A stretch of DNA of 7,279 nucleotides from Acholeplasmataceae bacterium. GTDB lineage: Bacteria > Bacillota_I > Bacilli_A > Acholeplasmatales > Acholeplasmataceae. A model generated the notes under the pieces. It ran no database searches and was not told the origin of the DNA. It was given only the letters and a program-made list of their open reading frames with translations. Shown piece by piece: positions 1 through 5,859 of this stretch. Position numbers and translations under genes: made by a program. How positions within the stretch are numbered: the first letter of the stretch is position 1; the number at the start of each line of letters is the position of its first letter. The stretch covers positions 1 to 7,279 of the forward strand of contig JAQVBA010000028.1 of the NCBI GenBank assembly GCA_028690555.1. Reading direction: 5' to 3'.

Positions 1-1
1 T

Positions 2-277
2 GAGTTTATGTTGGATGCGATTATAGAAACGATGCAAGAAACACTAATGCAATCCAATATAGAAACAAGCAGTTTATCGACGCAAGCGAAAAGATTGCTT
101 GATGTTTTTGAAGATGGGGTTCCATATACAACACTAGAACTTATGCAAAAAGTAAATATGAAATCCAGATCCTCTTTTAAGAAACACTATTTAGATCCAC
201 TTTTACAATCGGGCATGATTGAAATGACAATTCCAGAAACACCGAATAGTAGGAATCAAAGGTATGTTAAAAAATAA
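2..277 (+). CDS. C-terminal end of a probable Fic-family protein (5' end outside window)
   Basis: The frame is open to the left edge, so this is the 3' end of a longer gene. The ATG at position 8 is most likely an internal methionine, because the residues Glu-Phe-Met-Leu around it match the segment that usually follows the Fic domain. The last 50 or so residues form a winged helix: a helix with TTLELMQKVNMKSRSSFKK, then a wing ending in a stretch close to LIEMTIPETPNSRNQRY. That ending is characteristic of the C-terminal winged helix of many Fic proteins, which transfer AMP from ATP to target proteins. The Fic core motif (HPFxxGNGR) would lie outside the window, so activity cannot be judged. 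The same kind of winged helix also occurs at the end of AlbA-type putative ATP-binding transcriptional regulators, which is the main alternative. The gene ends with TAA. Confidence 0.65.
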   Translation, partial: EFMLDAIIETMQETLMQSNIETSSLSTQAKRLLDVFEDGVPYTTLELMQKVNMKSRSSFKKHYLDPLLQSGMIEMTIPETPNSRNQRYVKK

Positions 278-522
278 ATAATTAATGAGCAATTAATCAT
301 AGCTGATAATCATCGAGTTTCTCAGATAAAATCGAAAACCAGCACGAGTTGCCAATATAGATGTGAAATACTCTTCTCATCCTTGGGGAGGGCTTTTTAA
401 TTCATTTTGATAAGCATATTATATTTTAAATTACTGCAGACGCAATGCGACTCGGAAATTGTTTTAATTTGAATTTATATGTCTACCTTGCTAAAAAGTA
501 ACCAATTTTCTAAAAATTAATC
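278..522. other. intergenic stretch with no recognisable gene
   Basis: Apart from the weak terminator candidate at 371-398 I see no frame of useful length with a ribosome binding site on either strand, no tRNA-like cloverleaf and no repeat array. Stops are dense in all frames. It may hold decayed sequence, but nothing in it can be assigned. Confidence 0.4.
371..398 (+). terminator. weak candidate terminator downstream of the Fic-like gene
   Basis: CTCTTCTC (371-378) can pair with GGGGAGGG (385-392) across a 6-base loop, and a run of T follows after a single C. Three of the eight pairs are G-U, so the hairpin is of only moderate strength. It lies about 95 bases after the stop codon. It is the only terminator-like structure between this gene and the next promoter. 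Confidence 0.35.
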
Positions 523-551
523 TTTAAAAACCACCCAATGGGTGGTATACT
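523..551 (+). promoter_or_regulatory. promoter of the MNT antitoxin gene with an operator-like palindrome in the spacer
   Basis: TATACT (546-551) matches the -10 consensus at five of six positions. TTTAAA (523-528) is a plausible -35 box (four of six) at the ideal 17-base spacing. The spacer holds the perfect inverted repeat ACCACCC-AAT-GGGTGGT (530-546), seven-base arms around a 3-base centre. A repressor bound there would block RNA polymerase directly. The following gene begins with a helix-turn-helix domain, so autoregulation is the obvious inference. A Shine-Dalgarno sequence TGAGGTGA lies at 557-564, so the leader would be very short. Confidence 0.6.
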
Positions 552-570
552 AACGTTGAGGTGAACAAAA

Positions 571-1062
571 ATGGATTTAATGATTAAAGAAGCTAGAATG
601 GAATATGGATTAACTCAAAAAGATTTAAGTGAAATCACTGACATACCACTAAGAACCATAGAAAACTGGGAAAGTGGTAAACGCACACCCAGTCCATGGG
701 TTGAAAAAATGGTGTTCGGTTATTTAAAACAATACCCCAAAAATCAGCACGGTATTGTTACTAAGACAAAAGGGATTTATGAAGTAAATCAAATCAAAGA
801 AGCTCTACTACCATTAACGTTTAAATATGATATAAACAAAATTATTTTATATGGATCATACGCTAAAGGCAAACAAGAGCCGCTTAGTGATATTGATTTA
901 GTAGTCGATGGAAACATAAAAGGTATAAAATTCTTTGGCCTGCTTGAGGATGTGAGTAATGCACTCATTAAATCAGTTGATCTAATTCATTTATCTCAAA
1001 TCGACCAAACCTCAGACATATATATGAATGTCATGAAAGGTATTGTGCTTTATGAACGATAG
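571..1062 (+). CDS. mntA: HTH plus minimal nucleotidyltransferase (MNT) antitoxin
   Basis: The 163-residue protein has two parts. Residues about 4-40 form an XRE-type helix-turn-helix (GLTQKDLSEITDIPLRTIENWESGKRTP). Residues about 75-163 form a minimal nucleotidyltransferase domain with the signature GSYAKG (95-100), SDIDL (106-110, Asp107 and Asp109) and a third acidic residue at Asp137 in SVDLI, so all expected metal ligands are present. In characterised MNT/HEPN pairs the MNT protein is the antitoxin, silencing the HEPN ribonuclease by adding AMP to it; an N-terminal HTH is a known variant and probably binds its own promoter. The ATG follows TGAGGTGA by about six bases. The stop codon overlaps the start of a partner frame by 11 bases, the usual arrangement for a translationally coupled HEPN gene, but here that partner is broken. 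Domain assignment is firm; the antitoxin role is inferred from family knowledge and position. The symbol is used generically. Confidence 0.85.
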   Translation: MDLMIKEARMEYGLTQKDLSEITDIPLRTIENWESGKRTPSPWVEKMVFGYLKQYPKNQHGIVTKTKGIYEVNQIKEALLPLTFKYDINKIILYGSYAKGKQEPLSDIDLVVDGNIKGIKFFGLLEDVSNALIKSVDLIHLSQIDQTSDIYMNVMKGIVLYER

Positions 1063-1166
1063 AGATGTTAAAGCAATTAAGAGAATTATCACTCATATTG
1101 TTTATGATACCGTTACAGAAGATTTTCTTTAACTTAGTTGAAGAGTTAAGAAAACTGATAGATTAA
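1052..1166 (+). pseudogene. remnant of a HEPN-domain toxin gene (internal deletion plus frameshift)
   Basis: An ATG at 1052 overlaps the end of the MNT gene and opens a frame starting MNDRDVKAIKRII, typical of the N-terminus of HEPN (DUF86/HI0074-like) toxins that follow MNT genes. After about 13 residues it passes into a segment like the HEPN C-terminus: ITHIVYDTVTEDF, recalling the RNxxxH-Y active-site region, then a stop at 1130-1132. Moving one base into the next frame at about 1128 continues the reading as FNLVEELRKLID and ends at 1164-1166, a plausible native C-terminus. Full HEPN partners are about 110-150 residues, so roughly 80-100 residues seem to be missing from the middle, with a one-base indel near the end. 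The N-terminal match and the overlap are seen directly; the C-terminal match is my inference. A product would lack the HEPN helical bundle and should not be toxic. Confidence 0.55.
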
Positions 1167-1356
1167 AGTGAGAAACAATAATAAGAAAAAAAATTTGGGA
1201 ATAATCGTGAACCAATACGGACTACCGATCTAAATTAGTGCTCTTATAACCTTTGAGTGGTGTTTCTTAATATTCTTACGTATTGTTGTTTGAATTATAA
1301 TTCTATCATTTAGTGGAACTACATATGCTTATATGAAATTTTATGATTATTTTAAC
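1167..1356. other. intergenic stretch, no gene seen
   Basis: About 190 bases with stops in every frame and no supported start. The only structure I see is a 12-base palindrome GAATTATAATTC near 1292-1303, which may be chance in A/T-rich DNA. The stretch probably includes debris from the decayed HEPN gene region. Confidence 0.35.
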
Positions 1357-1365
1357 TGGTATAAT
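1357..1365 (+). promoter_or_regulatory. extended -10 promoter of the aldo/keto reductase gene
   Basis: TG-G-TATAAT (1357-1365) is a perfect extended -10 element. No good -35 box lies at 17 bases upstream, which is usual for extended -10 promoters. Transcription would begin near 1372. That places the upstream ATG at 1343 outside the transcript and supports translation from 1391. Confidence 0.65.
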
Positions 1366-1390
1366 ATATATGAGAAAAGGATGTGTTTTT

Positions 1391-2209
1391 ATGAAATATC
1401 TTAAGATGAACAATGGATTGATGATTCCAGTATTAGGAACTGGAACAAACACTTTTGGAAAAGAAAATAATAATTTTTATGGCAAAATCACTTATGATAC
1501 CAAAGAATTATGCTCAGCAATTGAATTAGGATACAGATTAATTGATACGGCGATTTATTATCGGAATGAAGCAGTTATTGGAAAAGCGGTTAAAGAATCA
1601 AATATTGATCGAAGTGAATTCTTTATTACATCGAAGATCCCTCATGAAAAAGAATTTAATGAAACCGATGAACTAGTCAAATACCATGTAGAAGAATCAC
1701 TCAAAGCACTTGACTTAAACTATATTGATCTTTACTTGATTCATTTTCCTCTTGAATCAAATGAAGAAAACTTACGGATTTGGCGTATCTTAGAAACATA
1801 TGTTGATCAAGGGCATATCAAATCAATCGGTGTATCTAATTTTAACGAAGAACAATTAACTTATCTAATTAAACACGCTAGAATCAAGCCTGTACTTAAT
1901 CAATTCCAATCGTATCCAGGTAAACACCAGCAATCTTTAATTGATTTTTGTAAAGAAAACGATATTATTCCGGAAGCATATCAATCTTTTGCTAAACTGG
2001 ATGAAAAGATTAAAGATCGATTAAAAGAAATAGCTAAACCATATCATAAAACTTGGAGCCAAGTCGTTCTAAATTATCAAATCAATGAAGGTTTAGTAGT
2101 CATTCCCAAGTCACATAGCAAACAACATCAACTTGAAAACATTGATGTTTTTGATTTTGGATTAACCAAGAAGGATGTAGACGCGATTAAACACATGCAT
2201 AATGAATAA
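1391..2209 (+). CDS. aldo/keto reductase
   Basis: This is a 272-residue NADPH-dependent aldo/keto reductase of the (beta/alpha)8-barrel family, similar in layout to 2,5-diketo-gluconate or methylglyoxal reductases. It should be a soluble cytoplasmic enzyme reducing small aldehydes or ketones; the substrate cannot be read from the sequence. The complete tetrad is visible: Asp52 and Tyr57 in DTAIYYRNE, Lys82 in TSKIP and His118 in LIHFP. The C-terminal cofactor motif VVIPKSHS is also present, as is the GVSNFN stretch. I chose the ATG at 1391 because AAAAGGA lies about nine bases upstream, the protein then starts with the family pattern MNNGLMIPVLGTGT, and earlier in-frame ATGs (1343, 1370) fall before or at the predicted transcription start. 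Length is normal for the family. No terminator separates it from the small membrane gene 42 bases downstream, so the two may be co-transcribed. Confidence 0.9.
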   Translation: MKYLKMNNGLMIPVLGTGTNTFGKENNNFYGKITYDTKELCSAIELGYRLIDTAIYYRNEAVIGKAVKESNIDRSEFFITSKIPHEKEFNETDELVKYHVEESLKALDLNYIDLYLIHFPLESNEENLRIWRILETYVDQGHIKSIGVSNFNEEQLTYLIKHARIKPVLNQFQSYPGKHQQSLIDFCKENDIIPEAYQSFAKLDEKIKDRLKEIAKPYHKTWSQVVLNYQINEGLVVIPKSHSKQHQLENIDVFDFGLTKKDVDAIKHMHNE

Positions 2210-2251
2210 ATTTCTAGTCATTTTGAAGAACTATATAATGGGAGGTTATCA

Positions 2252-2443
2252 ATGAAAAAAAATATAAACAAAATCAGTATCGGCTTAAGCATTTTGAGTT
2301 TTCTTCTTATAATTGCCATGTCTGTAGTAGCAATACTTGATCGTTTTGCTAGTGACATGCTTTCTGCTGTTGTTGTTCAAATTGGGTTAGCAGCTATATT
2401 CATAGCGAGTTCGATATGCGCAGTTTTAACGATTAAAGAGTAA
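2252..2443 (+). CDS. small two-span membrane protein of unknown function
   Basis: This 63-residue protein has a basic N-terminus (MKKNINK), a hydrophobic segment at about residues 8-29, a short loop containing Asp29, Arg31 and Asp35, and a second hydrophobic segment at about 39-60, ending in KE. It would be a hairpin in the cytoplasmic membrane. A strong ribosome binding site, GGGAGG (2240-2245), stands six bases before the ATG, which supports real translation. It follows the aldo/keto reductase by 42 bases with no terminator between. I do not recognise the family. A holin-like or regulatory membrane peptide is possible, but nothing in the neighbourhood supports either. Confidence 0.65.
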   Translation: MKKNINKISIGLSILSFLLIIAMSVVAILDRFASDMLSAVVVQIGLAAIFIASSICAVLTIKE

Positions 2444-2458
2444 CAAGAAATGATAAAT

Positions 2459-2473
2459 TTTGAAGCGTTTTCA
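2459..2473 (+). promoter_or_regulatory. cre-like site upstream of pepO
   Basis: TTTGAAGCGTTTTCA fits the Gram-positive catabolite-responsive element consensus WTGNAANCGNWNNCW with one mismatch (T in place of the G at the third position). It overlaps the region where the -35 box would lie, so CcpA binding would be expected to repress. One match in A/T-rich DNA is weak evidence, and the window does not show whether the organism has CcpA. Confidence 0.35.
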
Positions 2474-2500
2474 CAAATATTAACATTATAATGTTACAAT
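2470..2500 (+). promoter_or_regulatory. pepO promoter containing a 16-base perfect palindrome
   Basis: TG-T-TACAAT (2492-2500) is an extended -10 element, and TTCACA (2470-2475) is a possible -35 box at a long 19-base spacing. A second -10-like hexamer, TATAAT, lies at 2487-2492. The interval 2481-2496, TAACATTATAATGTTA, is a perfect palindrome that covers the promoter core, so it could be an operator. The ribosome binding site GAGGTGA is at 2508-2514, four bases before the ATG. Confidence 0.5.
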
Positions 2501-2518
2501 AATAAAAGAGGTGAACAT

Positions 2519-4420
2519 ATGAGAAAAGAACAAATCAAAACGAATTATTATGAGGCTGTAAATGGTGAATGGCTTGAAAATGCTGTTATCCCAGGTGACC
2601 AACCTTCCATTTCAGCATTTTTAGAACTTCATTTGGGTATTGAAAAGACACTCATGGATTTAACATCCACATGGGAAAAAGATCAAACAGGCTTAAATGA
2701 CAATCTTAAAAAATTCATTAAACTCTATCAAATGACGAAAGACTTTGATAAGAGAAATGAACTTGGGACTAAGCCTTTTCAAGTAATCTTGGACAAGATT
2801 AACAAACTCAATTCACTAAAGGATTTAGACATAAAGTTTGATGAATTCGCACTTGAATCTATTGAAACACCATTTGGATTTGCAGTCATGCAAGATTTTA
2901 TGAACAGCAACAATCAAGTGTTATATTTTGGAGCATCTGATTTATTCTTACCCGATACAAGTTACTATAAAGATGAAAAATCAAAAGAACAATTGATTGG
3001 TCTATTTACTGCAACTACCACACAACTTTTATCCTTATTTGGTTTTAGTAAAGAAGAGATTGAAAAGTTAATTTCAGAAGCATTAGCATTTGATGCACTT
3101 TTAGTACCAGTGACTAAATCAAGTGTAGAAAAAGCTGATTATGTCAAAATGTATAATCCATTGAAAAAAGCAGAAGTCGAAAAATTAACTCAAAACTTTC
3201 CTGTGATGTCACATGCAGAAAAGCTAGTTAAACAAGAAGTTGATCAATTGATTATTACAAACTTAGATTTTATCAACGCATTTGATTCTATTATTGATGA
3301 AAAAAACTTTAAGATCATGAAATCATGGATGATTGTATCCAATATACTACAATTCTCTTCTGATTTAACCGATGAAATTAGAGTTGCTGGTGGCGCATTT
3401 GGTCGTGCTTTATCCGGAACAAAAGAAGCTAGAAGCAAGGAAAAATTTGCTTTCTATCAAGCTTATAATCGTTTTAGTCAAGTTGTAGGTTTATTTTATG
3501 GTGAAAACTATTTTGGACCTGTTGCCAAAAATGATGTTAAGACCATGGTTCATGAAATGATTGGTATTTATAAAGAAAGAATTACAGACAACACATGGTT
3601 AAATGAAAAAACAAAAGAAAAAGCAATTAAGAAATTATCAACATTAACCGTTCATGTAGGTTATCCAGATGAGCTTCCACCATATTATGATCAATTTGAA
3701 ATTAAAGGTTATGAAAATGGATCAGATTTGATACAAGAAAAATTAGCAATGACTAAAATTGTTAGTGCCTTCAATTTTGAAAAATATAATAAAGAACCTA
3801 ATAAGAATATTTGGGGTATGCCAGCAAGCATGGTCAACGCTTATTATAGTCCAACAAATAATCAAATTGTTTTCCCAGCGGCAATTCTTCAAAGACCATA
3901 TTATAGCATTGATCAAACACCTTCAGAAAACTATGGTGGTATAGGTGCAGTGATGGCACATGAAATATCGCATGCGTTTGATAATAATGGGGCTAAGTTC
4001 GATGAAACTGGATCACTTAATAATTGGTGGACAGAAGAAGATTTAGAAGCATTTAATCAAAAAGCGAAAGATATGATTGCATTATTTGATGGCGTAGAAA
4101 CTGGTTTTGGTCCATGTAATGGAACACTTACAGTCTCTGAAAATATTGCAGATAGTGGCGGAATTCGATGTGCTCTAGAAGCTAGTAAAAAGAATGGTCA
4201 TCATAGTGATGAAGAATTCTTTGCAAACTGGGCTAGAGTATGGCGCAGCAAAGCATCAACTGAGTATCGTCAATTATTACTCAGAGTGGATGTTCATGGT
4301 CCATCAATTCTTAGAGCGAACATGCAACTTTCCAATTTACCAGAGTTCCAAGAATTCTATCAAATTAAAGAATCTGATCAAATGTATTTGCCAAAAGAAA
4401 AGATGGTTAGTATTTGGTAA
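2519..4420 (+). CDS. pepO: M13-family zinc endopeptidase (PepO-type oligopeptidase)
   Basis: This 633-residue metallopeptidase belongs to the neprilysin/PepO family (M13), which cuts oligopeptides and cannot take large proteins. The zinc site is intact: HEISH at 481-485 (His481, catalytic Glu482, His485) and ENIADSGG at 541-548, which gives the third ligand Glu541 and Asp545. The substrate-backbone motif NAYYSP starts at Asn440, followed by QIVFPAAILQRP. The N-terminal M13 domain (about 8-380) begins with the usual YYEAVNGEWL stretch, and the C-terminus ends VSIW as in lactobacillal members. There is no signal peptide or membrane anchor, so the enzyme should be cytoplasmic, where it would degrade peptides taken up by transporters or released by proteolysis. 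It has its own promoter, a good ribosome binding site and a strong terminator, so it is a single-gene unit. Length and motifs are those of a complete, active enzyme. Confidence 0.95.
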   Translation: MRKEQIKTNYYEAVNGEWLENAVIPGDQPSISAFLELHLGIEKTLMDLTSTWEKDQTGLNDNLKKFIKLYQMTKDFDKRNELGTKPFQVILDKINKLNSLKDLDIKFDEFALESIETPFGFAVMQDFMNSNNQVLYFGASDLFLPDTSYYKDEKSKEQLIGLFTATTTQLLSLFGFSKEEIEKLISEALAFDALLVPVTKSSVEKADYVKMYNPLKKAEVEKLTQNFPVMSHAEKLVKQEVDQLIITNLDFINAFDSIIDEKNFKIMKSWMIVSNILQFSSDLTDEIRVAGGAFGRALSGTKEARSKEKFAFYQAYNRFSQVVGLFYGENYFGPVAKNDVKTMVHEMIGIYKERITDNTWLNEKTKEKAIKKLSTLTVHVGYPDELPPYYDQFEIKGYENGSDLIQEKLAMTKIVSAFNFEKYNKEPNKNIWGMPASMVNAYYSPTNNQIVFPAAILQRPYYSIDQTPSENYGGIGAVMAHEISHAFDNNGAKFDETGSLNNWWTEEDLEAFNQKAKDMIALFDGVETGFGPCNGTLTVSENIADSGGIRCALEASKKNGHHSDEEFFANWARVWRSKASTEYRQLLLRVDVHGPSILRANMQLSNLPEFQEFYQIKESDQMYLPKEKMVSIW

Positions 4421-4443
4421 TTTAATCATTAAATTATAAATAT

Positions 4444-4488
4444 AAGCACATTTGTCTAAGCCCATTTAGACAAAGTGCTTTTTATTTG
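4444..4488 (+). terminator. strong intrinsic terminator after pepO
   Basis: AAGCAC (4444-4449) pairs with GTGCTT (4475-4480) and TTTGTCTAA (4451-4459) with TTAGACAAA (4466-4474). The result is a 15-pair stem with one bulged A and a 6-base loop, followed by a T-rich tail. It lies 23 bases after the pepO stop. The GTG that opens the next reading frame is part of the 3' arm of this stem. Confidence 0.9.
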
Positions 4489-5152
4489 TTATAAAGGGGT
4501 TCTAAATTTAAGTTATAATCGTGTTTCAGAAGCAAATAAAGAAGTCTATCTATTCCAATCAAGTCAGACGTATCAAAAAGTTATTGGTAAGGAAGTTAAA
4601 GAACATCCCCTTCTTGAAGAGGGAAGGTTACCTAATGATGTTGTGGCATGTGCCGGTGATGGATCAAATGCCATGGGCGCTTTTTATGAGTTTTTAAATG
4701 ATGAAAACGTGAAACTCTTCGTTATAGAAGCCGCAGATAAATGGATTGATACAAAACAACATGTAGCAACCATGACATTAGGTAAATTAGGAATCATTCA
4801 TGGCATGATGACGAAAGTGTTACTCGATGAAAATAATGATATTAGTAAGGTTTATTCAATCTCAGCAGGATTAGATTATCAAGGTGTAGGACCAGAGCAT
4901 GCTTATCTCGAAGAAATCAAACGTGTCGAATATTATGCAATTACAGATGAAGAAGCTGTGCTTGCATTTGATTATTTATCAAAACCAGAAGGCATTATTC
5001 CAGCTATAGAATCTGCACATGCCGTAAGTTATGCGATGAAATCAGCTAAAACAATGAATAAAGATCAAATACTTGTGATTAATTTGTCTGGTAGAGGAGA
5101 TAAGGATGTCAGACAAATTGTCGAATATAGAGGGCTTCATTTGGAAGGATAA
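4475..5152 (+). pseudogene. trpB: C-terminal half of tryptophan synthase beta chain (trpB), 5'-truncated
   Basis: From about residue 27 the 225-codon frame matches the C-terminal half of TrpB: YQKVIGKEVKE, a glycine loop, LGIIHGMMT, YSISAGLDYQGVGPEHAYL, EGIIPAIESAHA and INLSGRGDKD. TrpB joins indole and serine into tryptophan with PLP, is normally about 400 residues, and pairs with TrpA. Here the N-terminal half is absent, including the PLP lysine and the catalytic Glu of the ETGAGQ region, so the fragment cannot be a working synthase. The phosphate-binding loop GGGSN reads GDGSN (61-65). Ser205 in SGRGDKD is kept. The first 25 or so residues do not match TrpB. The only early start is GTG at 4475 inside the pepO terminator stem, with no ribosome binding site. 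AAAGGGG at 4493-4499 resembles one but has no usable start after it. No trpA follows. The intact frame suggests recent truncation or, less likely, a retained new role. Confidence 0.8.
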
Positions 5153-5222
5153 TATAAAAAAGTAGAGATGACCGTATGTGTTTCAGTGTCTAAGCGATTC
5201 ATTTAATCATAACGAATATCTA

Positions 5223-5231
5223 TGATATAAT
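5223..5231 (+). promoter_or_regulatory. extended -10 promoter of the 100-residue gene
   Basis: TG-A-TATAAT (5223-5231) is a perfect extended -10 element. The -35 region is poor (TTAATC near 5203-5208). The predicted start of transcription is about 5238, leaving a leader of some 24 bases before the ATG at 5262. This shows that the downstream gene is transcribed independently of the trpB fragment. Confidence 0.6.
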
Positions 5232-5261
5232 TTAGAAGAATTATACAGGGGGTATATTTGG

Positions 5262-5564
5262 ATGAAAAAAGTTCTAAAATTTAAATATGATGAAAAAGAA
5301 GGGTTTCTAAGTGTCGTTGAAAGGGATAATAATTTATATGCCTTGGTTCAAAAAGATACACCAAAAATTAAAGAAGTTAGACAGACAAATAAATTATGGA
5401 TATCCTATGAACTTAAGCAACCTACATATGAAGAAATCCAAGTCAAAGTATTAGATGATCCATCATTAACTGCATGGGTCTATCATCAATTAGAAGAAGA
5501 AAAAAATCTATATTTCAAAGAGCTAAATGACACTTTGTGTGTGCTAGAAATACCGATTAAATAA
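5262..5564 (+). CDS. unrecognised 100-residue cytoplasmic protein
   Basis: The protein is soluble and charged, with no signal peptide, membrane span or cysteine motif (a single Cys near the end). Alternating hydrophobic residues in the first 60 positions suggest a beta-rich fold, followed by a helix around TAWVYHQLEEEKN. The pattern of a barrel followed by DDPSLTAWVYHQLEEEKNLYF faintly recalls small pyridoxamine-phosphate-oxidase-like split barrels, but I cannot support that assignment. GGGGG at 5248-5252 precedes the ATG by nine bases. A perfect extended -10 promoter stands upstream and a clear terminator downstream, so it is a stand-alone, expressed gene. Homologues may be limited to close relatives. 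Confidence 0.7.
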   Translation: MKKVLKFKYDEKEGFLSVVERDNNLYALVQKDTPKIKEVRQTNKLWISYELKQPTYEEIQVKVLDDPSLTAWVYHQLEEEKNLYFKELNDTLCVLEIPIK

Positions 5565-5615
5565 TAAATTTGGAGTATCACAAAACATAAAAATTCATCA
5601 AATCAAATAAACTTC

Positions 5616-5657
5616 AAAAAGTAGACATAAATCAAAAAATGTCTATTTTTCTTTTTT
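5616..5657 (+). terminator. intrinsic terminator after the 100-residue gene
   Basis: TAGACAT (5622-5628) pairs with ATGTCTA (5639-5645) across a 10-base loop. The stem extends by A-T pairs past a single bulged G, and a T-rich tract runs to 5657. The A-rich left flank means it could also act on the other strand. Confidence 0.75.
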
Positions 5658-5768
5658 AAAGGGTTTGTGACCCTAAAATGCCTTAAAAAATGAAACATAT
5701 AGAGAGTATACTTTATAAAAAGCTAAATAAATTAAATTTGGAAATGTTATAAATCCGATTCAAAATTA
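5658..5768. other. intergenic stretch before the hsp20 promoter
   Basis: A short inverted repeat, AGGGT-TTGTG-ACCCT (5660-5674), directly follows the terminator. No poly-T follows it, so it is not a second terminator and its role is unknown. The rest is A/T-rich with stops in all frames, and I see no gene. Confidence 0.35.
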
Positions 5769-5797
5769 TTGACAACTTGAATGCGCAATGATAAAAT
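5769..5797 (+). promoter_or_regulatory. near-consensus promoter of hsp20
   Basis: The -35 box TTGACA (5769-5774) is perfect. The -10 box TAAAAT (5792-5797) matches at five of six positions at exactly 17 bases spacing, with an extra TG-A extension (5789-5791). It is the strongest promoter in the window and fits vegetative sigma A. Such strength makes sense for a gene held down by a repressor and released on stress. Confidence 0.85.
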
Positions 5798-5807
5798 TAA
5801 AGTGTAA

Positions 5808-5834
5808 ATGGCACTCTATGATATAAAGTGCCAA
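5808..5834 (+). promoter_or_regulatory. CIRCE-like operator (HrcA site) upstream of hsp20
   Basis: ATGGCACTC (5808-5816), nine bases (5817-5825) and AAGTGCCAA (5826-5834) follow the layout of CIRCE, TTAGCACTC-N9-GAGTGCTAA, with the same spacer length. Seven of nine positions match in each arm, and the GCACTC and AGTGC cores are intact. Changes at the third position on one side (A to G) and the matching position on the other (T to C) keep the repeat symmetrical. It starts a few bases after the predicted transcription start (about 5804), where HrcA sites usually lie. Confidence 0.7.
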
Positions 5835-5859
5835 AAAAAGAAAAAAAGGAGGAATTGTT

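Noticed and set aside
1343..1390. Upstream ATG codons extending the aldo/keto reductase by 16 residues
   Set aside because: They lie before or at the predicted transcription start, lack a ribosome binding site, and the added residues do not belong to the family.
2234..2239. TATAAT just before the 63-residue gene as its own promoter
   Set aside because: It lies directly against the Shine-Dalgarno sequence, so transcription would start after the ribosome binding site; no good -35 box is present.
3244..3438. Minus-strand frame of 64 codons inside pepO
   Set aside because: It lies wholly within the conserved peptidase coding region and has no ribosome binding site or family resemblance; it is a shadow frame.
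3759..3944. Plus-strand frames overlapping pepO (3759-3944 and 4194-4439)
   Set aside because: Both are alternative frames of the peptidase gene, with unlikely composition and no start signals.
5660..5674. AGGGT-TTGTG-ACCCT hairpin as a second terminator
   Set aside because: It has only five pairs and no T run; the real terminator lies just upstream.
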